Below, one piece after another: positions 36,534 to 45,653 of a stretch of DNA of 64,000 nt; position 1 is the first letter of the stretch; each line of letters begins with the position of its first letter. Both the position numbers and the translations under genes were made by a program. Where the stretch lies: the NCBI GenBank assembly GCA_031277685.1, contig JAITLV010000333.1, forward strand, positions 1-64,000, written 5' to 3'. The notes beneath the pieces were generated by a model that searched no databases, was not told the DNA's origin, and saw only the letters and a program-made list of their open reading frames with translations. Source of the DNA: Sphingobacterium sp. (GTDB lineage: Bacteria; Bacteroidota; Bacteroidia; Sphingobacteriales; Sphingobacteriaceae).

Positions 36534-36563
36534 TTGCAAATTTGCTCGAAAAGTGTATTTTTG
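36534..36563 (+). promoter_or_regulatory. promoter of the TPR protein gene
   Basis: TTG (36534-36536), 19 nt, TATTTTTG (36556-36563), then a 24-nt leader. Confidence 0.55.
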
Positions 36564-36587
36564 CAATCCATATTTTACTGATTAGTA

Positions 36588-37259
36588 ATGTCTAAAAATA
36601 CAAATAATACAAATCAAGGTTTTAAACCTTCAAAAGGATCTTTTTTTCAAGATAACCAAAAAAGCGTTGCGTTTATTTTCGGTGGTATCATTGTATTGAT
36701 TTTGCTGTACTTCGGATACGAGAAACTTTACTTGCAACCAAGAGCAGAAGAAGCATCAAATCGCATGTATAAAGCCGAGCAGCTTGTTACAATTGACTCT
36801 TTACAAAATAAAGCAATTGCAGGCGATGGAGCATTCCTTGGATTTAAGCAAATTGCCGATGAATATTCAAACACAAAATCTGCAAATATTGCAAATGCAT
36901 ATTTAGGAGGTCTTTACTTACGTCAAGGTAAATTTGATGATGCAGTAAAAGCACTGGAAAAATATTCACCAACAGGAAGTCAAATTTTAGATCCACTAGT
37001 TATTGGTTTAACTGGAGATGCATATTCGGAGTTAAAAGACTATAAGAAAGCTGCGGATTATTATAAACAAGCTTCTGAGAAATCAAGCAATTCATACACA
37101 ACTCCCCTATTCTTAAAAAAATTAGGTCTTGTTTATGAAGCACAAAACGACTACAAAAGTGCTGAAACAGCTTACAAAAAAATCAAAACTGATTTTCCTG
37201 AAAGCCAAGAAGCATCTACTATCGATGGTTTATTGGGTAGAGTACAAGCACATTTATAA
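36588..37259 (+). CDS. membrane-anchored TPR protein, YfgM-like
   Basis: A 223-residue protein with one N-terminal membrane segment (VAFIFGGIIVLILLYFGYEKL, about 27-47) and a periplasmic part of three to four TPR units (NIANAYLGGLYLRQGKFDDA, PLVIGLTGDAYSELKDYKKA, LFLKKLGLVYEAQNDYKSA). The layout matches YfgM-type proteins that work near the secretion machinery, but similarity is only by layout. Monocistronic, with promoter and strong terminator. Confidence 0.75.
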   Translation: MSKNTNNTNQGFKPSKGSFFQDNQKSVAFIFGGIIVLILLYFGYEKLYLQPRAEEASNRMYKAEQLVTIDSLQNKAIAGDGAFLGFKQIADEYSNTKSANIANAYLGGLYLRQGKFDDAVKALEKYSPTGSQILDPLVIGLTGDAYSELKDYKKAADYYKQASEKSSNSYTTPLFLKKLGLVYEAQNDYKSAETAYKKIKTDFPESQEASTIDGLLGRVQAHL

Positions 37260-37273
37260 GAAATAGTAAATAC

Positions 37274-37310
37274 ACAAAAAAAGAGGCTATTTGATAGCCT
37301 CTTTTTTTGT
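37274..37310 (+). terminator. terminator of the TPR protein gene
   Basis: Perfect 16-bp stem ending in T7 (ACAAAAAAAGAGGCTA at 37274-37289, complement at 37295-37310). Its T-tract overlaps the -33 region of the ribH promoter. Confidence 0.92.
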
Positions 37311-37326
37311 GACCATCTAAAATCAC

Positions 37327-37334
37327 TATCTTTG
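37327..37334 (+). promoter_or_regulatory. -7 box of ribH (near-leaderless candidate)
   Basis: TATCTTTG, exact match, 7 nt before the ATG at 37342, with TTG 17 nt upstream (37307-37309). The leader is too short to hold an FMN riboswitch. Confidence 0.5.
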
Positions 37335-37341
37335 ATCTATT

Positions 37342-37830
37342 ATGGCAAGTAGCATTAAAAATCTATCAGACTTTTCGCATATCCAAGTTGCGGATGCGAG
37401 TTCATTCAAATTTGCAATTGTGGTTGCACAGTGGAATGCAGAAATTACTGGTGCATTATTGAATGGCGCAATTTCAGGTTTAGAAAAACATGGGGCAAAA
37501 GAAAGCAACATTGAAATAATCGAAGTTCCAGGAAGCTTTGAATTGACGTCAGGGGCGGATCTCGCCTTGAGAAACCAAAGCTTTGATGCTGTTATTTGTT
37601 TGGGTTGTGTTATTCAGGGAGAAACCCGACATTTTGATTTTATCTGTCATGCGGTCGCTAATGGCGTTTCAAATGTAGGACTGAAATACAACAAACCCGT
37701 TATTTTCGGTGTATTGACAACAGACAACCTTCAACAAGCTTTAGATCGCGCGGGTGGCAAACATGGCAATAAAGGTGAAGAAGCTGCTATTACAGCAATA
37801 CAAATGGCTGCCATTGCTAAAAAATTCTAG
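37342..37830 (+). CDS. ribH: 6,7-dimethyl-8-ribityllumazine synthase
   Basis: A 162-residue riboflavin enzyme that forms the icosahedral or pentameric lumazine synthase. It shows IVVAQWNAEITGALLNGA, EVPGSFELTSGADLAL, the catalytic His in GCVIQGETRHFDFICHAV and the late GVLTTDNLQQALDRAGGKHGNKG (in parts). Single gene with promoter and terminator of its own. Confidence 0.95.
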   Translation: MASSIKNLSDFSHIQVADASSFKFAIVVAQWNAEITGALLNGAISGLEKHGAKESNIEIIEVPGSFELTSGADLALRNQSFDAVICLGCVIQGETRHFDFICHAVANGVSNVGLKYNKPVIFGVLTTDNLQQALDRAGGKHGNKGEEAAITAIQMAAIAKKF

Positions 37831-37916
37831 TTTGGTATCAATTTTGTCTAATTCAATCATGAAAAAGTATTTTGGGCCAAAACAAAAAAACGCACAAGTA
37901 CTTTTATTTTAAATAA

Positions 37917-37965
37917 ATCGATTAATAAAGTATGATAATATCTTATTAATCGATTTTTATTTTTT
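37917..37965 (+). terminator. terminator of ribH
   Basis: Perfect 12-bp stem ATCGATTAATAA reversed as TTATTAATCGAT (37917-37928 and 37943-37954) followed by TTTTATTTTTT. It ends just before the next gene. Confidence 0.88.
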
Positions 37966-37975
37966 AGATATGATT

Positions 37976-38716
37976 ATGAAAACATTATCGAACATACTTT
38001 TGGTCTTTATGCTCTCAATACTTTGTCATGGACATGTATCAGCGCAAGATGATAGCTTAAATAAACAAATCTGGCGTAGTATTGGCGGTCAAGATAAATG
38101 GGATTCCCTGCAGTACTTAGCTTTTTCCGCAAAAGGGAATAGCGTCTCAGAAGAACTGTCCAATGAAGACCGTAAATTCCTTTTTAACCGCACAACAGGG
38201 GAATGTAGATTTGATGGGTATAGTGGATCTGATCAGGTGACCTATTTATTCAATTTCAGAACAAACGGCACAGATAAACTATTTATCGGAGGTAACGTGA
38301 GTACAGATAATCAGGACATAAAAAAGGCTATAAAAAATCAACTTTATGCTGATCTGAACCTATTGTTGCTACCAACGCTGATTGAGCAAAAAAGTATTCA
38401 ATTTAAGAATCAGGAAGAGCGATTTATTGGAGGCCAGAAGCTGACCGTAGCGAGTATTACTTCCTCAAATCCAATCTTTGGATCAAAATTAGACGGTTTG
38501 GTATATATTGATCAAAATACAGGTGAGATCACACGTTATGAATACACCGATAAATCGGAAAAAATTAGCTACGATGTAAGCAAATACAAGGAGATCGGTG
38601 ACGGAATACGTTTACCGAGTTTGTTTAATGCTACGAGCAGTGATAAGAAGACTTGTATATTCTCATCTATTTCTTCGTTTGTACAAGTAGAACAAAAAAA
38701 ATTTAAAGAATTATAA
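37976..38716 (+). CDS. secreted protein of unknown function
   Basis: A protein of about 246 residues with a signal peptide (MKTLSNILLVFMLSILCHGHVSA). The mature part resembles periplasmic lipid-carrier-like beta proteins in outline (IWRSIGGQDKWDSLQYLAFSAKGN, YIDQNTGEITRYEY, EIGDGIRLPSLFNA) but I do not recognise a named family. ATG at 37976 is preferred over 37970. It is 2 nt from ytxJ and probably cotranscribed with it. Confidence 0.7.
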   Translation: MKTLSNILLVFMLSILCHGHVSAQDDSLNKQIWRSIGGQDKWDSLQYLAFSAKGNSVSEELSNEDRKFLFNRTTGECRFDGYSGSDQVTYLFNFRTNGTDKLFIGGNVSTDNQDIKKAIKNQLYADLNLLLLPTLIEQKSIQFKNQEERFIGGQKLTVASITSSNPIFGSKLDGLVYIDQNTGEITRYEYTDKSEKISYDVSKYKEIGDGIRLPSLFNATSSDKKTCIFSSISSFVQVEQKKFKEL

Positions 38717-38718
38717 TT

Positions 38719-39048
38719 ATGATCAATTGGATAGAATTAAATACGGAAGAGCAATTACAGGAAATCTATCAATCGGATAAGGTCGCTGCTATATTCAAGC
38801 ACAGTACGACCTGTGGTATCAGCAACATGGCAAAACGTAGCTTAGAACGTATGTCTAGCACCTCGGATCAGGATTATCCTGTATATTTGTTGGACTTGTT
38901 GCGCTATCGCGCTCTTTCCAATGAAATTGCACAACGATGGAACATCGAGCATCAGTCCCCTCAAATCCTTATTGTCGAAGGTAAAAACAGTGTTTATGAC
39001 GCATCACATGGTGATATCCAATTTGATGCATTCGAAAAATATCTCTAG
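38719..39048 (+). CDS. ytxJ: bacillithiol-system thioredoxin-like protein YtxJ
   Basis: A 109-residue thioredoxin-fold protein with the YtxJ motif FKHSTTCGISNMAKRSLERM, holding a single reactive C32. YtxJ proteins are monothiol bacilliredoxin-like partners in bacillithiol redox. VYLLDLLRYRALSNEIAQRW and HQSPQILIVEGKNSVYDASHG are family blocks (in parts). It ends exactly where the convergent cyanophycinase gene ends, with no spacer. Confidence 0.85.
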   Translation: MINWIELNTEEQLQEIYQSDKVAAIFKHSTTCGISNMAKRSLERMSSTSDQDYPVYLLDLLRYRALSNEIAQRWNIEHQSPQILIVEGKNSVYDASHGDIQFDAFEKYL

Positions 39049-39891
39049 TTATTTCAACTTAAACATTTGACCTTCATCATAGGCACTTAAGGTCAGATTA
39101 TCCCAAGTGATCATGCCATTGGATTTTTTCTTTAATCCACGTGGTTTTTTGGCTACGATAACTTGGGATTCTCCAACCACTTTTACCGTATTTTGTCGAA
39201 CGATAATAGCTGTTCCCTCATCAATGCCAATACAAGTTTTTTCAGGAAACTCCGCTAAAGCAGTAAAAAGCCTATTATATCGACTTCGTTTTACAAAATG
39301 CTGATCAATAATAGCCGATTTTATCAGTCCTAACCCCCTAGCTGTCTCTAAATTTTCGTTCGCTAACCTATCGAATGTAGACCGATAGATAGAATCTTTT
39401 AATTGATTGCCGGTTATCATTGTCTCGCTCATAATAGCTGCTCCGGCGCTTGTTCCCGCAATACAAGCTCCCTGCTGATAAGCTGAATGAATAGCATCAA
39501 ATAAAGCGGTATGCTCAACTATCGACATAAACCGATTTTGATCCCCACCCGTAATATAGATCAATTTAGCGCGACGGACCGAATCAACTAGCCCGCGATT
39601 TCCTGCATCTGATCTTGAGAAATTGATGCTTGTGATCTTGTTTTTCGTCACTTTCTGCAGCTGCTTGGTCATATCCAAAACAGACTCCTCGGGTATGGTG
39701 GAAGCCATCGGCAAGATCATAATATAATCCGTTGATGAGAGCTGGGCCGTTTGGACCAAAGCTTCCATCAGATGTTCGTCCTTATGTCCCCCACCGATAA
39801 CAAACAGGGATCCTTTGGGTAAAATTCTCGATTTCTGGTTGGTGAAAGAACACAGTACCATCACCAACATAATACACAACAACCTTTTCAT
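39049..39891 (-). CDS. cyanophycinase (peptidase S51 family), exported
   Basis: A 280-residue exported serine hydrolase. The N-terminus is a signal peptide with a possible lipobox (VMVLC, C14). The nucleophile S148 is in the elbow CIAGTSAGAAIM; the family blocks YITGGDQNRF and IIDQHFVKRSRYNRLF and IGIDEGTAIIV are present. Cyanophycinases cut the multi-L-arginyl-poly-L-aspartate polymer to beta-Asp-Arg dipeptides. It is last in the operon susC, susD, isoaspartyl peptidase, cyanophycinase and has a strong ribosome site. Other S51 enzymes cut Asp-X dipeptides, so substrate is inferred from context. Confidence 0.88.
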   Translation of the reverse strand: MKRLLCIMLVMVLCSFTNQKSRILPKGSLFVIGGGHKDEHLMEALVQTAQLSSTDYIMILPMASTIPEESVLDMTKQLQKVTKNKITSINFSRSDAGNRGLVDSVRRAKLIYITGGDQNRFMSIVEHTALFDAIHSAYQQGACIAGTSAGAAIMSETMITGNQLKDSIYRSTFDRLANENLETARGLGLIKSAIIDQHFVKRSRYNRLFTALAEFPEKTCIGIDEGTAIIVRQNTVKVVGESQVIVAKKPRGLKKKSNGMITWDNLTLSAYDEGQMFKLK

Positions 39892-39896
39892 GATAT

Positions 39897-39901
39897 CCTC
39901 C
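39897..39901 (-). promoter_or_regulatory. strong Shine-Dalgarno of the cyanophycinase gene
   Basis: GGAGG 5 nt before the ATG on the minus strand. Most genes in this window lack such a site, so this one is unusual and fixes the start at 39891. Confidence 0.7.
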
Positions 39902-39919
39902 GTTATCTTAGCTTTTTGA

Positions 39920-40975
39920 CTACTTATAAATTTCTATTTTTATCTTACCATCCTTATTCACCGTGCCTCTATACATCCCCTCCGTATTAAATGGCATGGC
40001 CACGTGACCTTCTTTATCCATAACGATCATCCCGCCATCGCCCCCCATCTTACCAATTCGATCAATGACTGCTTGACCTGCTTGCGATACATTGTCACCT
40101 TTGTACTCCATTAAAGCCGAAACAGCGTATGCCGCGACATTACGAATATAAAATTCGCCCCATCCAGTACAGGAAACCGCACAAGTTGTGTTATTCGCAT
40201 AGGTTCCAGCTCCAATAATTGGCGAATCACCAACACGCCCAAATTTTTTGTTCGTCATCCCGCCTGTTGAAGTCCCAGCAGCTAAATTACCCTGATTATC
40301 CAATGCGACACACCCCACAGTTCCAAATTTATAATCCTTATTGAGGGTTCCCAAACGCAAACTATGCTTTTGATCGTGATCTAACTGTGTCTTGCTACTA
40401 TCCTCTTGTTTTATTTTTTGCAACGCATCCCAACGCATTTTAGTCCAAAAATAAGATGGATCGACGAGCTGCAATCCCACTTCCTTCGCAAATTCCTCCG
40501 CTCCTTTGCCCACCATCATAACGTGCTCCGACTTTTCCATCACTGCACGCGCTGCGGAAATAGGATTTCTGATCGTTGTGACGCCTGCAACGGCACCAGC
40601 GGCTAGTGTCTTCCCGTCCATAATAGACGCATCCAGTTCATTTTTTCCTGCATTTGTAAATACAGCTCCCTTTCCTGCATTGAACAAAGGAGAATCTTCC
40701 ATGACATGAATAGCTTGTTCAACAGCATCCAGACTCGATTTCCCTTCCTTCAATTGGTTATATCCCGCCTGCAACGCTTGCTCCAAAACTATTTTATAAG
40801 CCTGTTCCATGGAATCAGTCATATTCTTTTTTAAAATCGTTCCCGCTCCACCATGAATGGCCAGAACAAACTTTTCATTCGCCATTTGTTGTTTTTCCTT
40901 AGGTTCTTGTTGATTACAAGAAGCAGCCACCGCAGCTCCTCCGATAATCATTGCGATCATTGCATGTATCTTCAT
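39920..40975 (-). CDS. isoaspartyl peptidase/L-asparaginase, lipoprotein
   Basis: A 351-residue N-terminal-nucleophile hydrolase (plant-type asparaginase). It has a lipobox (VAASC, C20), so the enzyme is probably membrane-anchored outside the cytoplasm. The block LAIHGGAGT starts the alpha chain; self-cleavage occurs before T219 (KFGTVGCVALDNQG), and the substrate site GTSTGGMTNKKFGRVGDSP is intact. These enzymes hydrolyse beta-aspartyl dipeptides. It follows susD by 1 nt and precedes the cyanophycinase gene by 28 nt, so it is suited to split beta-Asp-Arg released by cyanophycinase (inference). Confidence 0.92.
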   Translation of the reverse strand: MKIHAMIAMIIGGAAVAASCNQQEPKEKQQMANEKFVLAIHGGAGTILKKNMTDSMEQAYKIVLEQALQAGYNQLKEGKSSLDAVEQAIHVMEDSPLFNAGKGAVFTNAGKNELDASIMDGKTLAAGAVAGVTTIRNPISAARAVMEKSEHVMMVGKGAEEFAKEVGLQLVDPSYFWTKMRWDALQKIKQEDSSKTQLDHDQKHSLRLGTLNKDYKFGTVGCVALDNQGNLAAGTSTGGMTNKKFGRVGDSPIIGAGTYANNTTCAVSCTGWGEFYIRNVAAYAVSALMEYKGDNVSQAGQAVIDRIGKMGGDGGMIVMDKEGHVAMPFNTEGMYRGTVNKDGKIKIEIYK

Positions 40976-40976
40976 T

Positions 40977-42410
40977 TTATTCTTTTATATAGCCTGGATT
41001 TTGTACCATATTTTTATTAACAAATATTTCATCTGCGGGAATAGGAAAATTATATTGTGCCTTTGTTGATTCCAACAACATAGCACCAGCAGTATTCACC
41101 GCATCTTGTGGTCCTCTACGAACAGGCATTTTTCTTCTTTTTAAATCAAAAAAACGATGTCCCTCAAATGCCAACTCCTTATAACGTTCCACTAGAATAG
41201 CTTCAATAAGTTCATCTTTTGAGGCTATGGTTTGATTTTGATAACCTAAGATTCGTGCTTTTCTTAAGCTATTCAAATCATTATTCGCATCATTGAGTTT
41301 ATTTGCTTCCGCATTCGCCTCTGCACGGATTAAATACATCTCCCCTGTTCTAAATAGTTTTACGTCTACCAAACCCACTGTCGCATCGTTGTCTTTGCGG
41401 CCTAAATACTTGCCTATTAAGTATTGCTGTTTTCCTGCTCCCCGATTGGGGTCATCCAGAATATAGCTACTAAACCGTATATCCCGATTCTTATCAAATA
41501 AGGCGATCAACTTATTAGATGGCGTATAAAGCGCTATCTCTCCATCCTGTCTAAAAAACATTGCTCCGATAGGGCCTTCAGCTGGAGAATCATCATCTTT
41601 GGGAAGATCTGCGGCTGTCCGATGCAACGAAAAAACAACTTCATTGGAAGTCTCGTCTGTCCATATTTTGGAAAAAGAAATCCTTTCAGCCAATGGTTTT
41701 GCGGCAATGACTTTTGATGCAGCTGCAATAGCCAGCGACCAATCTTTTGCATATAAAGCTGCTCTTGCCTGCAATGCATACAAACCGGTCTTAGAAAAGC
41801 GGTATATAGCCTGCTCGCCCCCTATGAGTCCCAAAGCATCATTGATGTCTTTTTGAGCTAGATTAAATACCTCAGCAACCGTGTTCCGTTGCGGGTGTCC
41901 AATCTCCGACTTTAACATATAAGGGATCCCTAACGCTGAAGGATCATAACCCGCGGCATAAGCTCTCAAAAGCTCAACGTGCGCAAAAGCACGTATGGCC
42001 AGTAATTCACCTTGATAATGCTTCTTCTTATCCGTATCCACCTGCGCTAATTTTTCAAGCCCCGCCAAGGCGCGATTCGCACGATCTATAACAACATAAT
42101 ACTCGCCAAATGCGCTCGCCACGGATGAACTTGAAGCAGTATACTGCCAGCGGTAGGCACTCAGATTGCCAACCGTATTTTCCAAGGGATAAATTGCTTC
42201 GTCAGAAACAACCACACTATTTCCAATAAGCGTATAGGTCATCCCAGCATAGGCACCTTTGATCGCCATATCGATATCATCTAGATTACGGTAAGCCTTT
42301 TCAGGATCAATGGTATCGGAAGGTTTTAGATCTAATTTATTACAGGAGTATAAAGTCGTCATGCCCACAGTAAAGAGGCCGATTGTCAACATATTTTTAA
42401 ATGATTTCAT
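40977..42410 (-). CDS. SusD/RagB family nutrient-binding lipoprotein
   Basis: A 477-residue outer-membrane lipoprotein (lipobox TTLYSC, Cys at about 23) of the SusD family. It has N-terminal KPSDTIDPEKAYRNLDDIDMAIKGAY, TPR-like helices (GELLAIRAFAHVELLRAYAA), and the C-terminal RagB block YLIRAEANAEANKL, RYKELAFEGHRFFDLKRRKM and QNPGYIKE at the end. SusD lids the SusC pore and binds the ligand. Stop and next ATG are 1 nt apart, so it is tightly coupled to the peptidase gene. Confidence 0.94.
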   Translation of the reverse strand: MKSFKNMLTIGLFTVGMTTLYSCNKLDLKPSDTIDPEKAYRNLDDIDMAIKGAYAGMTYTLIGNSVVVSDEAIYPLENTVGNLSAYRWQYTASSSSVASAFGEYYVVIDRANRALAGLEKLAQVDTDKKKHYQGELLAIRAFAHVELLRAYAAGYDPSALGIPYMLKSEIGHPQRNTVAEVFNLAQKDINDALGLIGGEQAIYRFSKTGLYALQARAALYAKDWSLAIAAASKVIAAKPLAERISFSKIWTDETSNEVVFSLHRTAADLPKDDDSPAEGPIGAMFFRQDGEIALYTPSNKLIALFDKNRDIRFSSYILDDPNRGAGKQQYLIGKYLGRKDNDATVGLVDVKLFRTGEMYLIRAEANAEANKLNDANNDLNSLRKARILGYQNQTIASKDELIEAILVERYKELAFEGHRFFDLKRRKMPVRRGPQDAVNTAGAMLLESTKAQYNFPIPADEIFVNKNMVQNPGYIKE

Positions 42411-42424
42411 TGCTGTAGCCTTTT

Positions 42425-45400
42425 TTAAAAGTTAACACTAAACCCTGCTGTATATGTTCTCGGTGCAGGATAGTTAAAACGACTAATCCCTTCACTATTT
42501 TCAGGATCTAGCCCTCGCCAAGATGTCCAGGTCAATAAATTCTGTCCTTGAAAAAAAATTCTGGCGCCTTTAATTACTTTTTGATCGCCAAACAAAGATT
42601 TAGGAAACTGATAAACTAAATTCACATTCCTTAATCTTAAGAAAGAGGCGTCCTGAATATCTTTGGAAGTATATTCGCGTGGTATATCAATCCGTTGTAA
42701 AATCGCATTATCCCCAGGCTGCTTCCAGCGGTCTGTAAGCATACGTATACTTTGGTTACTTGTCATATAGCCGGAGTTCTCGTTATAGAAGTCTTCGTTA
42801 TTCCAGCGGCGAACATCACTTACAAATGCAAACAGGGCATCCAAAGAAAGATTTTTCCAGCGAACAGTTGTATTAAACCCACCCACCCATTTCGGAAACA
42901 TGCTGCCAGATTTGGTCACTGCCTGTGCAGTCTCATCGTATGCTGTTGTGATACTACCATCCCGATTATAATATTGTGCATCACCTGTCTGCGAATTAAC
43001 TCCTGCCCACTCCGGTGCATAGTAGGTTCCATAAGGCAGTCCTACACGCATGATTCGTGTATCACCATCCAAAACCTCTGTCAGTGCATCGGAAAGATAT
43101 AATATGGTATTCTTGTTGTATGAAGCATTTACGCCTAACGTCAAGCCCCAGTCTGCAGTCCTGATCACATCACCCGACAAACTCATTTCCACCCCTCTAT
43201 TGCGCATTTTGCCCGTACTCAATGGCAGCTTTCGATCCAAAAATCCCGATGTTAAGGAAATCGGCTGATCGAAAAACATATTCTTGGTGATCTTATTATA
43301 ATAATCCATGGCAATGCGAAGACGCTTCGATGGGAATAGTTCCAAATCAAATCCGGCATTGAACTCATCTACATATTCCCAATCGTAATTCGGGTTTCCA
43401 GGGTCATAGGGGCGAATCGCTGTTTCACCACCGTAGGTAATATCTTTTCTAAAGGTTGCCAAATAGTTGAAGTCACCATTGATCGTACTGGCAGTGGTTC
43501 CATAACTAGCCCGCAACGATAATCCTTGAATTAATTCGCTAGATTTCAAAAACTCTTCTTCTTTTAAATTCCAATTTGCACCCAAGGAGTAGAAACCATG
43601 CCAACGATTTGCCGCTGTAACTCGCGAAGAGCCATCATAGCGATAACTAGCCGTCAACGAATAACGATTGTCATAGGTATATCTTCCCAATGCCATATAG
43701 GATGCTAACGCATACTTTGTACGCCCGCCCAAAATTGCAGGTAAATATGCTGGACTTACGGTTACACCATTTGGATTCTCTGGGAGACGACTATCAATCC
43801 CATAACCTTTGTAACCAAAGGCACGGTTACGTCGATATAAATATTCAAAATATGCCGAGAGCTCCAAGTTATGTTTTTCATCAAACGTATTTTGATAGGT
43901 CAATCCTGAAGTACTGATTACATTTGTCGAACGTAAATTATCCTCGGCGAATAATCCTTTTCCTCCTAGCGTCGGGTCACGGTCTCTGGATCCATAATAA
44001 GAATCAGGATTGATATAATCTTGGCCAGTAGTGGTATTATAGTCTATTCCCAATCGCGTATGTACCTTTAAGGTTGGTAACAATTGATAATTGAGATTGA
44101 GGCCAACATTGGTATTAAATAATTCAGAAGAACTGCTCGAATTGAGTAAACGTTCCAACCCGGCACTGCCTTCACGCTCATCTAAGATGAAGTAATCGTC
44201 TTCATTACCGAAATGAATGAGTGTCCCGTCAGGCGCGTAAGGGTATTCATACGGTCGTGCGTAATAAACTGATGCCATTGAGGATCCCACACGGGATGCA
44301 CCAACACCTTCGGTAAACTTAGAATTTGTATACCCCAAAGTCACATTTACGCCCCCCGAAAGCTTTCCTTTGTCAAAATCCACATTATTCTTTAGCGTAT
44401 ATCGATCAAGACCCGATCGAATAGCAACACCCTCCTGTTTATAATAGCCCGCACTGCTATAGAATCTTACGTGTTCACCTCCACCACTGACATTGACCTG
44501 CTGATCCATAAACTTTCCGTTACGAAAAAAATAATCCCGCCAGTCAACATTAATCCCCTGCAAACTATCCAAAATTTGAGCTGCTCGTGCTTGATAAGCC
44601 GAAGTTCCTTTTGCTACATCGGGATTTTTAGGAGAATAAGTCCATCCCGGGCCTATCCCCTCATTATTATCCGGGTCAACAAACGGACCTAATTCTTCTT
44701 CAAATTGCAAGCGCTGTTGGGTATTCATCATCTGAAATTTTGGCCTTGTCAGCTTTGAAATACCATATTGGGAATTAAAATTCACCGACAGCTGTCCCGA
44801 TTTCCCCTTTTTTGTCGTGATGACAATAACACCATTTGAACCTCTGGATCCATATAAGGACTTTCCTGTTGCATCACGTAGTACATTGACAGATTCGAAA
44901 TCATTCGCACTAAAATTCTTCAGTTCTGATGTGGCAATAGGAATTCCATCGATCACATATAGTGGATCTGAAACACCATTGATCGAACCTACACCTCTTA
45001 TGACGACAGAAGCGGTAGCTCCCGGCTGTCCCGAACTAGCCATCACACTCATGCCTGGTACACGTCCCTGTAACATCTGATCAACCGAGGCCATAGGTAC
45101 CTGCTCTAAATCTTTAGCTTTTACTGTGGTCGAAACATTGGCAGATTGCTTTCTGGAATAATTTGTATAACCGGTCACGGTCACATCTTCCAATATTGTG
45201 CTTTTATTAGCTAATGCAATAGTTAGGGGGCCCGAACCATTGACAGAGGCTGCCTGCCGATCATAGCCTATTGAAGAGAAATCCAATTGATCCCCTTGTT
45301 TTGCGGCAATACTGAAACTACCATCTGGAGCCGACTGTGCAGTTGTTCCTGTCGTCAAATTTCTGACGGTGACACCGCCTATACCTTGCCCCTTCTCATC

Positions 45401-45565
45401 AATAACCTTTCCACGAACTGTTTGCTGTAATAATGTAAATGGATAACCATGGCTGGCAGATGAGATGGAATTTCCAGGCTTGGCAATAGTTGATGACAGA
45501 TTTAGGGTAAGCGCTAGAATGATTAGCGCTTGTGCGTGCATGCTACCTCTCATAATTATGTACAT
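42425..45565 (-). CDS. SusC/RagA family TonB-dependent transporter
   Basis: A transporter of about 1046 residues. After a signal peptide there is a carboxypeptidase-like repeat domain (VRGKVIDEKGQGIGGVTVRN), then the TonB plug (VTVTGYTNYSRKQ, MASVDQMLQGRVPGMSVMAS, PLYVIDGIPI, VLRDATGKSLYGSRGSNGVI) and the 22-strand barrel ending YTAGFSVNF. The first in-frame codon is a TTG at 45586; I prefer the ATG at 45565, or 45553 (MRGSMHAQ), which leaves a compact signal peptide. It heads the cyanophycinase operon and is expected to import its oligomeric substrate. Confidence 0.94.
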   Translation of the reverse strand: MYIIMRGSMHAQALIILALTLNLSSTIAKPGNSISSASHGYPFTLLQQTVRGKVIDEKGQGIGGVTVRNLTTGTTAQSAPDGSFSIAAKQGDQLDFSSIGYDRQAASVNGSGPLTIALANKSTILEDVTVTGYTNYSRKQSANVSTTVKAKDLEQVPMASVDQMLQGRVPGMSVMASSGQPGATASVVIRGVGSINGVSDPLYVIDGIPIATSELKNFSANDFESVNVLRDATGKSLYGSRGSNGVIVITTKKGKSGQLSVNFNSQYGISKLTRPKFQMMNTQQRLQFEEELGPFVDPDNNEGIGPGWTYSPKNPDVAKGTSAYQARAAQILDSLQGINVDWRDYFFRNGKFMDQQVNVSGGGEHVRFYSSAGYYKQEGVAIRSGLDRYTLKNNVDFDKGKLSGGVNVTLGYTNSKFTEGVGASRVGSSMASVYYARPYEYPYAPDGTLIHFGNEDDYFILDEREGSAGLERLLNSSSSSELFNTNVGLNLNYQLLPTLKVHTRLGIDYNTTTGQDYINPDSYYGSRDRDPTLGGKGLFAEDNLRSTNVISTSGLTYQNTFDEKHNLELSAYFEYLYRRNRAFGYKGYGIDSRLPENPNGVTVSPAYLPAILGGRTKYALASYMALGRYTYDNRYSLTASYRYDGSSRVTAANRWHGFYSLGANWNLKEEEFLKSSELIQGLSLRASYGTTASTINGDFNYLATFRKDITYGGETAIRPYDPGNPNYDWEYVDEFNAGFDLELFPSKRLRIAMDYYNKITKNMFFDQPISLTSGFLDRKLPLSTGKMRNRGVEMSLSGDVIRTADWGLTLGVNASYNKNTILYLSDALTEVLDGDTRIMRVGLPYGTYYAPEWAGVNSQTGDAQYYNRDGSITTAYDETAQAVTKSGSMFPKWVGGFNTTVRWKNLSLDALFAFVSDVRRWNNEDFYNENSGYMTSNQSIRMLTDRWKQPGDNAILQRIDIPREYTSKDIQDASFLRLRNVNLVYQFPKSLFGDQKVIKGARIFFQGQNLLTWTSWRGLDPENSEGISRFNYPAPRTYTAGFSVNF

Positions 45566-45653
45566 TTTGGTCAGTGCCAAAGCCAATCACAATGGATAGC
45601 TTTAACTGACCTAAAATGCAAATAATTATCGAAACAATGAAATGTTTTTTATC

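Noticed and set aside
37310..37342. Possible FMN riboswitch before ribH
   Set aside because: The space between terminator and start is 31 nt and the predicted leader about 7 nt, far too short.
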